Part shown: positions 48,018 through 57,373 of the stretch, in pieces | Layout of the letters: every line of letters begins with the position of its first letter | Numbering within the stretch: the first letter of the stretch is position 1 | Origin: an uncultured Alsobacter sp. | Lineage (GTDB): Bacteria > Pseudomonadota > Alphaproteobacteria > Rhizobiales > Beijerinckiaceae | Direction: 5' to 3' | Assembly: GCF_945952055.1 (NCBI RefSeq) | Contig: NZ_CAMFHB010000006.1 | Location: 141,152 to 205,151, forward strand | Length of the DNA: 64,000 nucleotides | The notes under the pieces: model-generated | Databases searched by the model: none | Seen by the model: only the letters and a program-made list of their open reading frames with translations | Told to the model about the DNA's origin: nothing | Program-made: the position numbers and the translations under genes

Positions 48018-48998
48018 TCAGTCCGGCTGGATGTCGTAGATCAGCGTGTCCGGCGCGCTGGTGTTGTGGCGCGAGGTCATGGTGCGGCCCAGCCAGAGTT
48101 CGCTCGCCTGCGTGCCGCGGAAATCCATGACGTGGCGCTGCTCCCAGCCCTTCTTCCAGGGCTGGCGGTAGGCCACCACGGCCGAGTCGGCGTTGGCATC
48201 GGTCACGAACATCGACCGCAGCGCCGCGAAGGGGCGACCCGAGACGGGCTTCTCGAACATCACCTCGATCTTCGTCGCCTGGTCGGTGACGGATTCGACG
48301 CGCACCGTGGTGACGTCGCCCTTGGGGAAGGTCAGCTCGAAGATCTTGGCGCGCGGATCGAACTTGATCGACTTGATGGCCACGAAGGGGCGCTGCTTCT
48401 CGTCGACCCGGCCGACCAGGAACGACGTGCCGTAGGCCACCTGCGGCAGGCGCTCGGGCGGCAGCGGGCGTGCTCGCCAATAGCCGTCCATCGGGTAGAG
48501 CACGAGATATTCGTAGGGCTCCTTGCCCGGCCGCTTCATGAAGAGCTGGACCAGGTGGATGTTGTGCTCCTCGGCGCCCGTGCCGACGCGCAACGGCACC
48601 TCGTCCTTGCGCCAGAACGCCGGGTCGCCGCGATAGCCGACGAGGATCATCGCGTCGTCCTCGAAGAGCACGATGCGGTCGTCCTTGCGCTCGGGGCCCG
48701 GCGGCTTGTCCTCGATGGTGCAGTTGGTGAAGTCCGGCGCCGTCGAGTCCACGACGATGCTGCCGATGACGGCCGGGTGCCGCGCCTCGATGCGGAAATG
48801 GCGGATCTTCGCGCCGGAGAGCGTCAGGTAGACGTTGTCGTCCTCGGCGCAGAGCGTGGGCACGGTCCGGCTGGTGACCGTCGCCGTGAGCTCCCGGCTC
48901 TTCTGCGCCCATGCGGGCGTGGCGGCCAGGGCCACCAGGGCCAGCGCACAGAGACAGGCGCGGCGGAGCGCGCGCACGACAGGGACGGCAGCAGTCAT
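48018..48998 (-). CDS. Periplasmic protein of unknown function, 326 aa
   Basis: Start ATG 48998 gives a clear signal peptide (ACLCALALVALAATPAWAQ). The mature protein is mainly beta and contains motifs such as GTGAEEHNIHLVQLFMKRPGKEPYEYLVLYPMDGYW and FDPRAKIFELTFPKGDVTTVRVE. I do not recognise a family. It faces the Gly-rich protein gene and follows the aminotransferase on the same strand. Confidence 0.7.
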   Translation of the reverse strand: MTAAVPVVRALRRACLCALALVALAATPAWAQKSRELTATVTSRTVPTLCAEDDNVYLTLSGAKIRHFRIEARHPAVIGSIVVDSTAPDFTNCTIEDKPPGPERKDDRIVLFEDDAMILVGYRGDPAFWRKDEVPLRVGTGAEEHNIHLVQLFMKRPGKEPYEYLVLYPMDGYWRARPLPPERLPQVAYGTSFLVGRVDEKQRPFVAIKSIKFDPRAKIFELTFPKGDVTTVRVESVTDQATKIEVMFEKPVSGRPFAALRSMFVTDANADSAVVAYRQPWKKGWEQRHVMDFRGTQASELWLGRTMTSRHNTSAPDTLIYDIQPD

Positions 48999-49071
48999 CG
49001 TCGCATCTCGTGGCTGGCGGCGGCCCGGACGACCCGCCGCGAGGATCGTGACCGCGCGGGGCCCAACGGCC

Positions 49072-50253
49072 TCACGCAGGCCGTTCGCTATCGAGGAATT
49101 CGCCGATCCGCGCAAGCGCCTTGCGGATGTTCTCGGTGGAGTTCGCGTAGGACAGGCGGATGTAGCCCTCGCCGTACACGCCGAAGTCCGGCCCGCCGAT
49201 CGTGGCGACGCCGGCCTTCTCGAGCAGGGCCGAGGCCAGGGGCTTGGCCTTCCAGCCGGTCTTCGAGACGTTCGGGAAGGCGTAGAACGCGCCCTTCGGC
49301 ACGGCGGCCGACACGTTGGGCAGAGCGTTCAGCCCCTCGGTGACCACCCTGCGGCGACGGTCGAACTCGGCCACCATCGCATGCACCGCGTCCTGCGGCC
49401 CGGTGAGGGCGGCAAGGCCCGCATACTGGGCGGACGCGTTGACGCACGAATAGGAGTTCACGGCGAGCTTGCGCGCGTTCTCGTAGAGCTTGTCCGGCCA
49501 TACCGAGAAGCCCATGCGCCAGCCGGTCATGGCGTAGGTCTTGGACCAGCCGTCGAGCAGGATCAGCCGGTCGCGGATCTCGGGGTAGGACATGAGAGAC
49601 TGGTGGGCGAGGCCGTCATAGGTCATCTGCCCGTAGATCTCGTCCGACATGATCGCCACGTCGGGGAAGCGGGCGAGGCCGGCGACGAGCTTGTCGATCT
49701 CGGCCTTCGGCGTCACGCCGCCGGTCGGGTTGGCGGGCGAGTTCAGGATGAGGAGCCGCGTCTGCGGCGTGATCAGCGACAGCGTCTCCTCGGCCGAGAA
49801 GGCGAAGCCGTTCTCCTCGCGGATCGGCACGGGGATCGGCCGGGCGCCCGTGTACTCGATCATCGAGCGATAGATCGGGAAGCCGGGGTCCGGGTACATG
49901 ATGTCGGCGCCGGGCTCCCCGAACATCAGGATCGCCATGTACATGGTGACCTTGCCGCCGGGCACGATGAGCACGCGCTCGGGCGAGACCTCGGCGCCGG
50001 TGCGCTTGAGGATGTCGGCCGCCACCGCCTCGCGCAGCGGCAGGATGCCGGTGGCCGGAGTGTAGCCGTGGTGGCCGTCGCGCAGCGCCTGGATGGCGGC
50101 CTCGACGATGTGGTCGGGGGTGCGGAAGTCCGGCTGGCCGATGCCCAGGTTGATGATGTCGCGACCCTGGCGCGCCAGGTCCGTCGCGCGCGCCAGCACG
50201 GCGAAGGCATTTTCCTCGCCGATGCGTGAAAAGGCGTCGACCGTGTGCAGCAT
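49072..50253 (-). CDS. PLP-dependent aminotransferase, class I/II
   Basis: 393 aa. The PLP lysine is in DGWSKTYAMTGWRMGF, with NSPANPTGG and the phosphate-binding Arg in the C-terminal domain. The substrate loop YTPATGILPLREA is typical of aspartate/aromatic aminotransferase-like enzymes. It stands alone, 200 bp from the divergent dehydratase gene. Substrate uncertain. Confidence 0.9.
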   Translation of the reverse strand: MLHTVDAFSRIGEENAFAVLARATDLARQGRDIINLGIGQPDFRTPDHIVEAAIQALRDGHHGYTPATGILPLREAVAADILKRTGAEVSPERVLIVPGGKVTMYMAILMFGEPGADIMYPDPGFPIYRSMIEYTGARPIPVPIREENGFAFSAEETLSLITPQTRLLILNSPANPTGGVTPKAEIDKLVAGLARFPDVAIMSDEIYGQMTYDGLAHQSLMSYPEIRDRLILLDGWSKTYAMTGWRMGFSVWPDKLYENARKLAVNSYSCVNASAQYAGLAALTGPQDAVHAMVAEFDRRRRVVTEGLNALPNVSAAVPKGAFYAFPNVSKTGWKAKPLASALLEKAGVATIGGPDFGVYGEGYIRLSYANSTENIRKALARIGEFLDSERPA

Positions 50254-50470
50254 GACCCTGTCCTCCCGCGCCGCATTCCATCCCGTCGGAGCGGCGTTCC
50301 CATCCTTCGCCTGTCGTCCGCCGCGCGCCGTAAGTCAAGCGGGCGAACGGCACCTGCGCGCTGAGGGCATGGATCGGGCGTTGATTTCGCAGTGCACTTG
50401 AGGCGATGCTGCGCGCCGACTTCAAATCGGTTCGATGCGGAACCGAAACAGGAACTCGGGGGGATACTCG

Positions 50471-52600
50471 ATGGCAAAGTCCAGCAAGAAGGCCGGCGTC
50501 AACAAGAAGGCCGCAAAGGCGAAGCCCGGCAAGACCGTCGTGGCCGCCGCGCCCGCGCCGCTCGATCCGGCGACCCGCGTCGCCCAGGCGGCCGAGAAGG
50601 CTGGTCGCAAGGCCGCCAAGGCCGTCGCCAAGGCAGTGGCCAAGGCCGATCCCAAGGGCGCCAAGCCCGCCAAGGCTCCTGCCAAGGCCAAGGAGGCTGC
50701 CAAGGCCAAGGAACCCGTGAAGGCGAAGGAACCCGCGAAGGCCAAGGGCAAGAAGGCCGCCCCCGCCGTCTCGGTCGCCGCGGCGTCGCATGCCGCTCCG
50801 CCCGCCGCCGGGACCGGCAAGCGCCGCCTGCGCTCGCAGCTGTGGTTCGACAACCCGGACAACCCTGGCATGACTGCGCTCTACCTCGAGCGCTACCTGA
50901 ACTTCGGCCTGACGCGCGAGGAGCTGATGTCGGGCAAGCCGATCATCGGCATCGCCCAGACCGGTTCGGATCTCTCGCCCTGCAACCGCCACCACCTCGA
51001 GCTCGCCAAGCGCGTGCGCGAGGGCATCACCGCCATGGGCGGCGTCTGCTTCGAGTTCCCGGTCCACCCGATCCAGGAAACCGGCAAGCGCCCGACGGCC
51101 GCGCTCGACCGCAACCTCGCCTATCTGGGCCTCGTCGAGCTGCTCTACGGCTACCCGCTCGACGGCGTGGTGCTGACCACGGGCTGCGACAAGACCACGC
51201 CGGCCTGCATCATGGCGGCCGCCACCGTGAACATCCCCGCCATCGTGCTGTCCGGCGGGCCGATGCTGAACGGCTGGTGGAAGGGCGAGCGCTCCGGCTC
51301 GGGCACGATCGTGTGGAAGTCGCGCGAGCGCCTCGCCGCCGGTGAGATCAACTACGACGAGTTCATCGACATCGTCGCCTCGTCGGCCCCCTCCGTCGGC
51401 CATTGCAACACCATGGGCACGGCCTCGACGATGAACTCGCTCGCCGAGGCGCTGGGCATGTCGCTGCCGGGCTGCGCCGCCATTCCGGCGCCCTATCGTG
51501 AGCGCGGCCAAATCGCCTACGAGACCGGCAAGCGGGCCGTCGAGATGGTGTGGGAGGACCTGAAGCCCTCCGACATCCTGACCCGCGAGGCGTTCGAGAA
51601 CTGCATCCTCGTGAATTCCGCGATCGGCGGTTCCACGAACGCTCCCATCCACGTCAACGCCATCGCGCGGCACATCGGCGTCGACCTCACGGTCGAGGAC
51701 TGGGAGACGATCGGCCACAAGATCCCGCTGATCGTGAACCTGCAGCCGGCCGGCTACTACCTCGGCGAGGAGTATCACCGGGCGGGCGGCGTGCCGGCCG
51801 TGGTCAACGAGCTCATGAAGAAGGGGCTCATCCGCGAGCACGCGCTCACCGTGAACGGCAAGACCATCGGCGAGAACTGCCGCGACACGGTGGTGCAGGA
51901 TCACGACGTGATCTACCCGATCGACAAGCCGATGCGCGAGGACGCGGGCTTCATCGTGCTGAAGGGCAACCTCTTCGACAACGCGATCATGAAGACGAGC
52001 GTGATCTCGGAGGAGTTCCGCAACCGCTACCTGTCGAACCCGAAGGATCCCGAAGCCTTCGAGGGCCGGGCCATCGTGTTCGAGGGGCCGGAGGACTATC
52101 ACCACCGCATCGACGATCCGGCGCTCAAGATCGACGAGAACTGCATGCTGTTCATCCGCGGCGTGGGGCCCATCGGCTACCCCGGCGCGGCCGAGGTCGT
52201 GAACATGCAGCCGCCGGCGGCTCTCCTGAAGCGCGGCATCACCTCGCTGCCCTGCATCGGCGACGGTCGCCAGTCCGGCACGTCGGGATCGCCCTCGATC
52301 CTGAACGCCTCGCCCGAGGCGGCGGCGGACGGCGGGCTCGCCATCCTGAAGACCGGCGACAAGGTCCGCATCGACCTGCGCAAGGGCACGGCCGACATGC
52401 TGATCAGCAAGGCCGAGATCGCCAAGCGGCGCGCTGCGCTGGCCAAGGCGGGCGGCTTCCCGTACCCGGCCAGCCAGACGCCGTGGCAGGAGATCCAGCG
52501 CAGCATGGTCGACCAGCTGGGCTCCGGCATGGTGCTCAAGCCGGCCGTGAAGTACCAGAAGGTCGCCCAGAGCAAGGGCGTGCCGCGCGACAACCACTGA
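50471..52600 (+). CDS. IlvD/Edd-family sugar-acid dehydratase with a Lys/Ala/Pro-rich N-terminal tail
   Basis: 709 aa from ATG 50471, which has a GGGGGGA site; the family is usually about 570-600 aa. Residues 1 to about 115 are a histone-H1-like tail of AKAK/KEP/KAP repeats with no catalytic motif. The enzyme begins at about 119 and has the three cluster cysteines, Cys171 ([10 protein letters not shown]), Cys239 ([13 protein letters not shown]) and Cys312 ([10 protein letters not shown]), plus the Ser motif in [12 protein letters not shown]. The DKTTPAC form is typical of arabinonate/xylonate dehydratases rather than branched-chain IlvD. It would dehydrate an aldonic acid to a 2-keto-3-deoxy acid. 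The tail may bind nucleic acid or polyphosphate, or help complex formation; nothing here proves either. Confidence 0.9.
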   Translation: MAKSSKKAGVNKKAAKAKPGKTVVAAAPAPLDPATRVAQAAEKAGRKAAKAVAKAVAKADPKGAKPAKAPAKAKEAAKAKEPVKAKEPAKAKGKKAAPAVSVAAASHAAPPAAGTGKRRLRSQLWFDNPDNPGMTALYLERYLNFGLTREELMSGKPIIGIAQTGSDLSPCNRHHLELAKRVREGITAMGGVCFEFPVHPIQETGKRPTAALDRNLAYLGLVELLYGYPLDGVVLTTGCDKTTPACIMAAATVNIPAIVLSGGPMLNGWWKGERSGSGTIVWKSRERLAAGEINYDEFIDIVASSAPSVGHCNTMGTASTMNSLAEALGMSLPGCAAIPAPYRERGQIAYETGKRAVEMVWEDLKPSDILTREAFENCILVNSAIGGSTNAPIHVNAIARHIGVDLTVEDWETIGHKIPLIVNLQPAGYYLGEEYHRAGGVPAVVNELMKKGLIREHALTVNGKTIGENCRDTVVQDHDVIYPIDKPMREDAGFIVLKGNLFDNAIMKTSVISEEFRNRYLSNPKDPEAFEGRAIVFEGPEDYHHRIDDPALKIDENCMLFIRGVGPIGYPGAAEVVNMQPPAALLKRGITSLPCIGDGRQSGTSGSPSILNASPEAAADGGLAILKTGDKVRIDLRKGTADMLISKAEIAKRRAALAKAGGFPYPASQTPWQEIQRSMVDQLGSGMVLKPAVKYQKVAQSKGVPRDNH

Positions 52601-52638
52601 GGATGCCCGGTCCGGAGCGGTGACGCTCCGGACCTGAC

Positions 52639-52760
52639 TGCGTCCTTCGACACGGCCGGTTCGCGGCCTGCTCGGGATGAGGATCGTTGTTGCCGTTCAA
52701 CATGCCAGAACGGTCCTCATCCTGAGCAGCCGCCGCGGGCGGCGTGTCGAAGGACGCACA
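52639..52760. repeat. REP-like repeat family B, inverted pair 3
   Basis: Unit tgcgtccttcgacacggcc…ctcgggatgagga (52639-52683) faces its inverse tcctcatcctgagcagccgcc…gtgtcgaaggacgca (52714-52758). The order of the two units is opposite to pair 1. It lies between the dehydratase and GNAT genes. Confidence 0.86.
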
Positions 52761-52784
52761 ATCGTTCCACCGCAGAGTCACCCC

Positions 52785-53510
52785 ATGTCCGAACCCGCCT
52801 CCGTCCCCGATCCCGCGTCCGGTCTGCCGATCGGGCCGGAGGCGTCCGGCCATCCGGCTCCGCGCCCGCAGCGCAAGGTGCTCGAAGGCGCGCGCGTCCG
52901 GCTCGAACCGCTCGACCCGGCCCGCCACGGCGACGCCTTGTGGGAGGAGTCCCACGGCCCCGACAAGGACGTGGTCTGGCAGTACCTGTTCGAGCCGCCC
53001 TTCCCGGACCGGGCGGCGTTCCAGGCGCATCTCGAGCGCAAGGCCGCGTCGGAGGATCCGCTGTTCTTCGCCGTGGTCGACAAGGCGCGCGATCGGGCGC
53101 TCGGCTACCAGACGCTGATGCGCATCGACACGACCCACCGCGTCATCGAAGTCGGCAACGTCATGTACGGCACCGGGCTGCAACGCACGCCGCTGTCGAC
53201 GGAGGCGCAGTATCTTTTCGCCCGCCACGTCTTCGACGATCTCGGCTACCGGCGCTACGAGTGGAAGTGCAACGCCCTCAACGCTCCGTCGCGCCGCACG
53301 GCCGACCGCCTGGGCTTTACCTTCGAGGGCATCTTCCGGCAGCACATGATCGTGCGCGGCCGCAACCGCGACACGGCCTGGTTCTCGATGATCGACACGG
53401 AGTGGCCGACCATCCGGGCCGGCTTCGAGGCCTGGCTCGCGCCCTCCAACTTCGATGCGGCGGGCCGCCAGAAGGCGAGCCTCGCCGATCTCAGGGCGGC
53501 AGCCGCGTGA
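52785..53510 (+). CDS. GNAT N-acetyltransferase (RimJ/RimL-like)
   Basis: 241 aa from ATG 52785; the longer frame runs through the repeat. The motif KVLEGARVRLEPLDPARHGD at residue 30 on and the C-terminal NALNAPSRRTADRLGFTFEGIFRQHMIVRGRNRDTAWFSMID are those of the RimL group. Target unknown. It overlaps the next GNAT gene by four bases (GTGA), so both are made together. Confidence 0.88.
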   Translation: MSEPASVPDPASGLPIGPEASGHPAPRPQRKVLEGARVRLEPLDPARHGDALWEESHGPDKDVVWQYLFEPPFPDRAAFQAHLERKAASEDPLFFAVVDKARDRALGYQTLMRIDTTHRVIEVGNVMYGTGLQRTPLSTEAQYLFARHVFDDLGYRRYEWKCNALNAPSRRTADRLGFTFEGIFRQHMIVRGRNRDTAWFSMIDTEWPTIRAGFEAWLAPSNFDAAGRQKASLADLRAAAA

Positions 53511-53968
53511 GCGCGTCGCTGTCGGGACTTCGGCGTGCCGTGCCGGCAGACCTCGGGCCGGTCGTGGCCTTGCAGCAGGCGGCCTACGCCGCGAACCGGA
53601 TCGTGCTCGGCGTCGAGCCGCTGCCGCTGAAGGCGGACTATGCGGCCATCCTGCGCGACGACGAGGTCTGGCTCGCGGAGGACGCCAACGGCCTCACCGG
53701 CGTCCTCGTGCTGCAGCCCCGGACGGACGACCTCCTGATCTGGAGCGTGGCCATCGATCCCCGGGCGCAGGGCACGAAGCTGGGCAACGTCCTGCTGGGG
53801 GCGGCGGAGGACCGCGCCCGCCAGCTCGGGCGCCCGATCGTTCGCCTCTACACGGGGCAGAAACTCACGCGCAATGTCGCGTGGTACAGCCGGCACGGCT
53901 ATCTGGTCGAGCGCGTCGAAGCGCTTGCCGATCGCACGGCCGTCCACATGATGAAGCCGCTGGGCTGA
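53507..53968 (+). CDS. GNAT N-acetyltransferase
   Basis: 153 aa from the overlapping GTG. The acetyl-CoA loop is WSVAIDPRAQGTKLGNVLLGAAEDRA, and the end RNVAWYSRHGYLVERVE matches small metabolite acetyltransferases. It precedes an SDR gene by 25 bp on the same strand. Target unknown. Confidence 0.88.
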   Translation: MSASLSGLRRAVPADLGPVVALQQAAYAANRIVLGVEPLPLKADYAAILRDDEVWLAEDANGLTGVLVLQPRTDDLLIWSVAIDPRAQGTKLGNVLLGAAEDRARQLGRPIVRLYTGQKLTRNVAWYSRHGYLVERVEALADRTAVHMMKPLG

Positions 53969-53993
53969 GGCCGGGGCAGGGGAGGACAAGGAC

Positions 53994-54740
53994 ATGGCAG
54001 GACGTCTGAAGGGGAAGGTGGCGCTCGTCACGGCTGCGGGTCACGGCATCGGCCGCGCCATCGCCAAGGCCTTCGTGGCCGAAGGGGCGACGGTGTGGGC
54101 GACCGACGTCGACGTCGCCCGGCTCGAGGGCATCGACCGTGCCAAGCGCCGCAAGCTCGACGTGCTCTCCGACAAGCAGGTCGCCGCCTTCGCCGAGAAG
54201 GTCGGTCCGGTCGACATCCTCGTGAACGCCGCGGGCTACGTCCACCATGGCACCATCCTGGAATGCGACGACAAGGCCTGGGACTTCTCCTTCGACCTGA
54301 ACGTCCACTCCATGCACCGCACCATCAAGGCCTTCCTGCCCGGCATGCTGGAGAAGGGCGGCGGCTCGATCGTCAACATCGCCTCGGGCGCCGGCTCCGT
54401 TCGCGGCATCCCGAACCGCTACGTCTACGGAGCGACGAAGGCCGCGGTGATCGGCCTCACCAAGGCGGTCGCGGCGGACTTCATCCGCAAGGGCGTGCGC
54501 GCCAACGCGATCTGCCCGGGCACCATCGAGTCGCCCTCGCTGGACGACCGCATCGCGACGCTCGCCAAGACCACCAAGCAGCCGGTCGACAAGGTTCGCC
54601 AGGCCTTCATCGACCGCCAGCCCATCGGCCGGCTCGGCAAGCCCGAGGAAATCGCGGCCATGGCCGTCTATCTCGCCGGGGACGAGTCGAGCTACACCAC
54701 GGGCCAGATCTTCCTCGTGGACGGCGGCTTCGCCCTGTAA
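53994..54740 (+). CDS. SDR-family sugar-acid or hydroxybutyrate-type dehydrogenase
   Basis: 248 aa. The cofactor loop is TAAGHGIG, followed by NAAGYV, Ser in NIASGAG and YxxxK in YGATKAAV. Close relatives include 2-keto-3-deoxy-L-fuconate dehydrogenase and type 2 3-hydroxybutyrate dehydrogenase. Sugar-acid genes on both sides favour the first. It ends two bases before the BrnT operator. Confidence 0.87.
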   Translation: MAGRLKGKVALVTAAGHGIGRAIAKAFVAEGATVWATDVDVARLEGIDRAKRRKLDVLSDKQVAAFAEKVGPVDILVNAAGYVHHGTILECDDKAWDFSFDLNVHSMHRTIKAFLPGMLEKGGGSIVNIASGAGSVRGIPNRYVYGATKAAVIGLTKAVAADFIRKGVRANAICPGTIESPSLDDRIATLAKTTKQPVDKVRQAFIDRQPIGRLGKPEEIAAMAVYLAGDESSYTTGQIFLVDGGFAL

Positions 54741-54741
54741 C

Positions 54742-54761
54742 GTCAATGCGTTTGTATTGAC
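54742..54761. promoter_or_regulatory. Palindromic operator of the brnTA module
   Basis: GTCAAT (54742-54747) and ATTGAC (54756-54761) form a perfect dyad with an 8 bp spacer, 20 bp ahead of the brnT start. BrnA-type antitoxins bind such sites to control their own operon. Confidence 0.65.
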
Positions 54762-54781
54762 AGTGCGCGCCTGGGAGTCCC

Positions 54782-55078
54782 ATGCTCGTCGCCGGCTTCG
54801 ATTGGGACGACGGCAATCGTCACAAGATGGCAAAGCACGGTTTGTCGGCGGACATCGTCGAAGGCGTGCTGCGGGGGCCGTTGAGGGTGGCGCCCGACCA
54901 GGCCCATTCCGGGACCGAACGGCGCTATCGCGCCGTCGGTCGCACGATGCAGGATGGGCGGGCCGTGTTCGTCGTGTTCACGTTGCGCGAGCTCGACGGT
55001 GCAGTCCGCATCAGGCCGATCAGTGCTCGCTACATGCACGCGAAGGAGATCAGGCGCTATGAAGAAACGCATTCCTGA
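54782..55078 (+). CDS. brnT: BrnT family toxin
   Basis: 98 aa. The family pattern FDWDDGNRHKMAKHGLSADIVEGV and the C-terminal ISARYMHAKEIRRYE are present, as in the RelE-like ribonuclease BrnT. It is the first gene of a two-gene operon; the antitoxin start lies 20 bases before its stop. Product would cut RNA under stress. Confidence 0.9.
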   Translation: MLVAGFDWDDGNRHKMAKHGLSADIVEGVLRGPLRVAPDQAHSGTERRYRAVGRTMQDGRAVFVVFTLRELDGAVRIRPISARYMHAKEIRRYEETHS

Positions 55079-55334
55079 TTTCAAGACTGACGAGGAGGCA
55101 GAGGCCTTCGTCGAGGAAGCAGACCTCAGCCAGTATGATTTCTCCGACTTCAAGGCATTTTCCTTCGAGTTCGCGCCCAAGTCGAAGTCAGTGACCATGC
55201 GCCTGCCCGAGACGTTGCTAGACGCCGTGAAGGCTCGTGCGGCCGAGAAGGGCATTCCTTATCAGCGCCTTATCAGGCAGACGCTCGAGCGCGAGGTCGC
55301 ACGCTTGCCGGCCCTCTCGAAAGTGAAACGCTGA
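55059..55334 (+). CDS. brnA: BrnA family antitoxin
   Basis: 91 aa from ATG 55059 with an AAGGAGA site, overlapping brnT by 20 bases. The C-terminal half (SVTMRLPETLLDAVKARAAEKGIPYQRLIRQTLEREV) is a ribbon-helix-helix DNA-binding domain, and the N-terminal acidic segment (DEEAEAFVEEADLSQYDF) should hold the toxin. Confidence 0.9.
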   Translation: MKKRIPDFKTDEEAEAFVEEADLSQYDFSDFKAFSFEFAPKSKSVTMRLPETLLDAVKARAAEKGIPYQRLIRQTLEREVARLPALSKVKR

Positions 55335-55382
55335 TTCCGAACACCAACTCGCCCTGAGAAAACACCCAGTAGGAAACGCTCC

Positions 55383-56363
55383 ATGCACATCCTCATCATC
55401 GGCGCGGCAGGCATGGTCGGGCGCAAGCTCACCGAGCGGCTCGCGAAGGACGGCCACATCGGCGGCAAGGCCATCGAGCGGGCCACCCTGCACGACGTCG
55501 TCGAGCCGGCCGTCCCGGCGGGGGCTCCCTTCGCGGCCGTGACGGTCGCCTCGGACTTCTCCGAGCCGGGCGAGGCGGGCAAGCTTCTCGCCGACCGGCC
55601 GGACGTGATCTTCCACCTCGCGGCCATCGTGTCGGGCGAGGCGGAGGCCGATTTCGACAAGGGCTACCGGATCAATCTCGATGGCTCGTACCGGCTGTTC
55701 GAGGCCATCCGGGCGATCGGCGACGGCTATCGCCCGCGCGTGGTCTTCACATCCTCGATCGCGGTGTTCGGCGCGCCGTTCCCCGAGGCCATCGGGGACG
55801 AGTTCTTCACGACGCCGCTGACCTCCTACGGGACCCAGAAGGCGATCGGCGAGCTGCTGCTCTCCGACTATACGCGCAAGGGAATCTTCGACGGCGTCGG
55901 CATCCGGCTGCCGACGATCTGCGTGCGCCCGGGCAAGCCCAACAAGGCGGCTTCCGGCTTCTTCTCCAACATCATCCGCGAGCCGCTGGCCGGCCACGAG
56001 GCCGTGCTGCCGGTCTCCGAGGACGTCCGCCACTGGCATGCCTCGCCGCGCTCCGCCGTGGGCTTCCTGCTTCACGCGGCCACCATGGACACGGCGGCCA
56101 TCGGTCCCCGGCGGGCTCTGACCATGCCGGGCCTGTCCTGCACGGTCGGGGAGCAGATCGAGGCGCTGCGGCGGGTGGCCGGCGACAAGGTCGTCGCGCG
56201 CATCCGGCGCGAGCCCGACGAGACGATCATGAAGATCGTCGCGGGCTGGCCGCGCAACTTCGCACCCACGCGCGCGCCGGCGCTCGGCTTCAAGGCCGAG
56301 ACCAGCTTCGACGAGATCATCAAGGTGCACCTCGAGGACGAACTCGACGGCAAGATCGCGTGA
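55383..56363 (+). CDS. denD: NAD-dependent epimerase/dehydratase family, DenD-like D-erythronate dehydrogenase
   Basis: 326 aa. The Rossmann motif is GAAGMVG (7-13); the catalytic residues are Ser124/125 (VFTSSIAVFG) and Tyr149-Lys153 (SYGTQK). Text such as FDKGYRINLDGSYRLFEAIR and GIRLPTICVRPGKPNKAASGFFSNIIREPL is that of DenD, which oxidises D-erythronate to 2-oxo-D-erythronate. The LtnD-like gene at 63 kb supports a tetronate pathway. The isomerase, kinase and decarboxylase that complete it are not in the window. Confidence 0.85.
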   Translation: MHILIIGAAGMVGRKLTERLAKDGHIGGKAIERATLHDVVEPAVPAGAPFAAVTVASDFSEPGEAGKLLADRPDVIFHLAAIVSGEAEADFDKGYRINLDGSYRLFEAIRAIGDGYRPRVVFTSSIAVFGAPFPEAIGDEFFTTPLTSYGTQKAIGELLLSDYTRKGIFDGVGIRLPTICVRPGKPNKAASGFFSNIIREPLAGHEAVLPVSEDVRHWHASPRSAVGFLLHAATMDTAAIGPRRALTMPGLSCTVGEQIEALRRVAGDKVVARIRREPDETIMKIVAGWPRNFAPTRAPALGFKAETSFDEIIKVHLEDELDGKIA

Positions 56364-56386
56364 GTGTCAGCTGCGCCGCGAGGTGG

Positions 56387-56506
56387 TGCGTCCTTCGACA
56401 CGCCGCCTCCGGCGGCTGCTCAGGATGAGGACGATTGGGGTGTTTGAACCACTATAAAGGTCCTCATCCCGAGCAGGCCGCGGAGCGGCCGTGTCGAAGG
56501 ACGCAG
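56387..56506. repeat. REP-like repeat family B, inverted pair 4
   Basis: Unit gtgcgtccttcgacacgccgcc…ctcaggatgagga (56387-56431) faces its inverse tcctcatcccgagcaggcc…gtgtcgaaggacgc (56461-56505). It lies between the convergent denD and Inh-domain genes and may end both transcripts. Confidence 0.86.
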
Positions 56507-56523
56507 GACGGCTCCTTGCCGCC

Positions 56524-57369
56524 CTACTGCTTCTTCAGGAAAAGCTGCGCCCCGCTCGGCGGGTCCTTCTCGAAAACGCCGTCCTTGCCCGGGGCAAAGC
56601 TCTGCTCGTGGCCTTTCCGGGCGACGAGGAGCAGGCGCCCGCGCTCGGTGCGCCAGCCGATCGGCTCGAACACCTTGAGGCCGGTGTCGAGGCAGCCGCC
56701 GGAGAGCACGGCGACATACTGCCCGCGCCGCGTCGAGGGGCGCTCGGTGAGGTCGATCGAGCAGATCGGCCGGTTCTTCTCGCGCGACACGCCGTAGAGA
56801 CCCACGATGGTGGCGGGCTGGAGCGGCGGGAGCTCGGCGGCGACGGGATGATGCTCGAGCGCCGCGGACACGGCGCCCACCCGGTCCGGCGGCAGGGCGG
56901 CCGGAGCGGCCGTCTTGGCGCCCGGTTTGGTGATGGCGGCCGCGGTCGCCGCGTTGATCGGCGTCAGCACCAGCTCGCCCTGGGCGGTCTTGGTGCCGAA
57001 GCTCGGCCCCGGGCGGTCGCGCCGCAGGTCGAGCACCGAGACGCCGCCCGGATCGCGCAGGCTGATGGAGCCGTCGCTGTTGTAGGTCCAGCTCGTCACG
57101 CCGTTGACGACCGGCAGCGCCATGCGGCAGGCCGGCGGCATTCCGACCAGATAGCCGTGCAGGACGGTGTCCGTGGTCAGGTTGAGCCGGCAGGCCTTCG
57201 AGGTGAGCGGGTCCGTGAGCTCCCAGACGCCCGCGAGCGTCTTCACCAGCGCGGGCGGCTCGGGCTTCTTCGCCGCCTGCTGGGCGGTGGCCGTGCCCGG
57301 CCCCAGCATGGCGGCGAACGCAGCGAGGAGGAGGGCGCCAGCGGCGCCACGGCTCCGGTCTAAAGACAT
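56524..57369 (-). CDS. Periplasmic protein with two AprI/Inh-type domains
   Basis: 281 aa with a signal peptide (LLLAAFAAMLGPGTATAQ). Two beta-barrel units are visible: residues about 40-120 (LAGVWELTDPLTSKACRLNL…) and about 185-281 (IVGLYGVSREKNRPICSIDLTE…GGCLDTGL…FEPIGWRTERGRLLLVARKG). Each has the Cys pair and Trp seen in metalloprotease inhibitors AprI and Inh. A linker rich in Ala and Pro joins them. Many such proteins lack a partner protease nearby, so inhibition is not certain. Confidence 0.8.
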   Translation of the reverse strand: MSLDRSRGAAGALLLAAFAAMLGPGTATAQQAAKKPEPPALVKTLAGVWELTDPLTSKACRLNLTTDTVLHGYLVGMPPACRMALPVVNGVTSWTYNSDGSISLRDPGGVSVLDLRRDRPGPSFGTKTAQGELVLTPINAATAAAITKPGAKTAAPAALPPDRVGAVSAALEHHPVAAELPPLQPATIVGLYGVSREKNRPICSIDLTERPSTRRGQYVAVLSGGCLDTGLKVFEPIGWRTERGRLLLVARKGHEQSFAPGKDGVFEKDPPSGAQLFLKKQ

Positions 57370-57373
57370 CCCG

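Noticed and set aside
49616..52597. 993-codon minus-strand frame opposite the dehydratase
   Set aside because: Antisense shadow of the dehydratase and out-of-frame shadow of the aminotransferase; no domain motifs.
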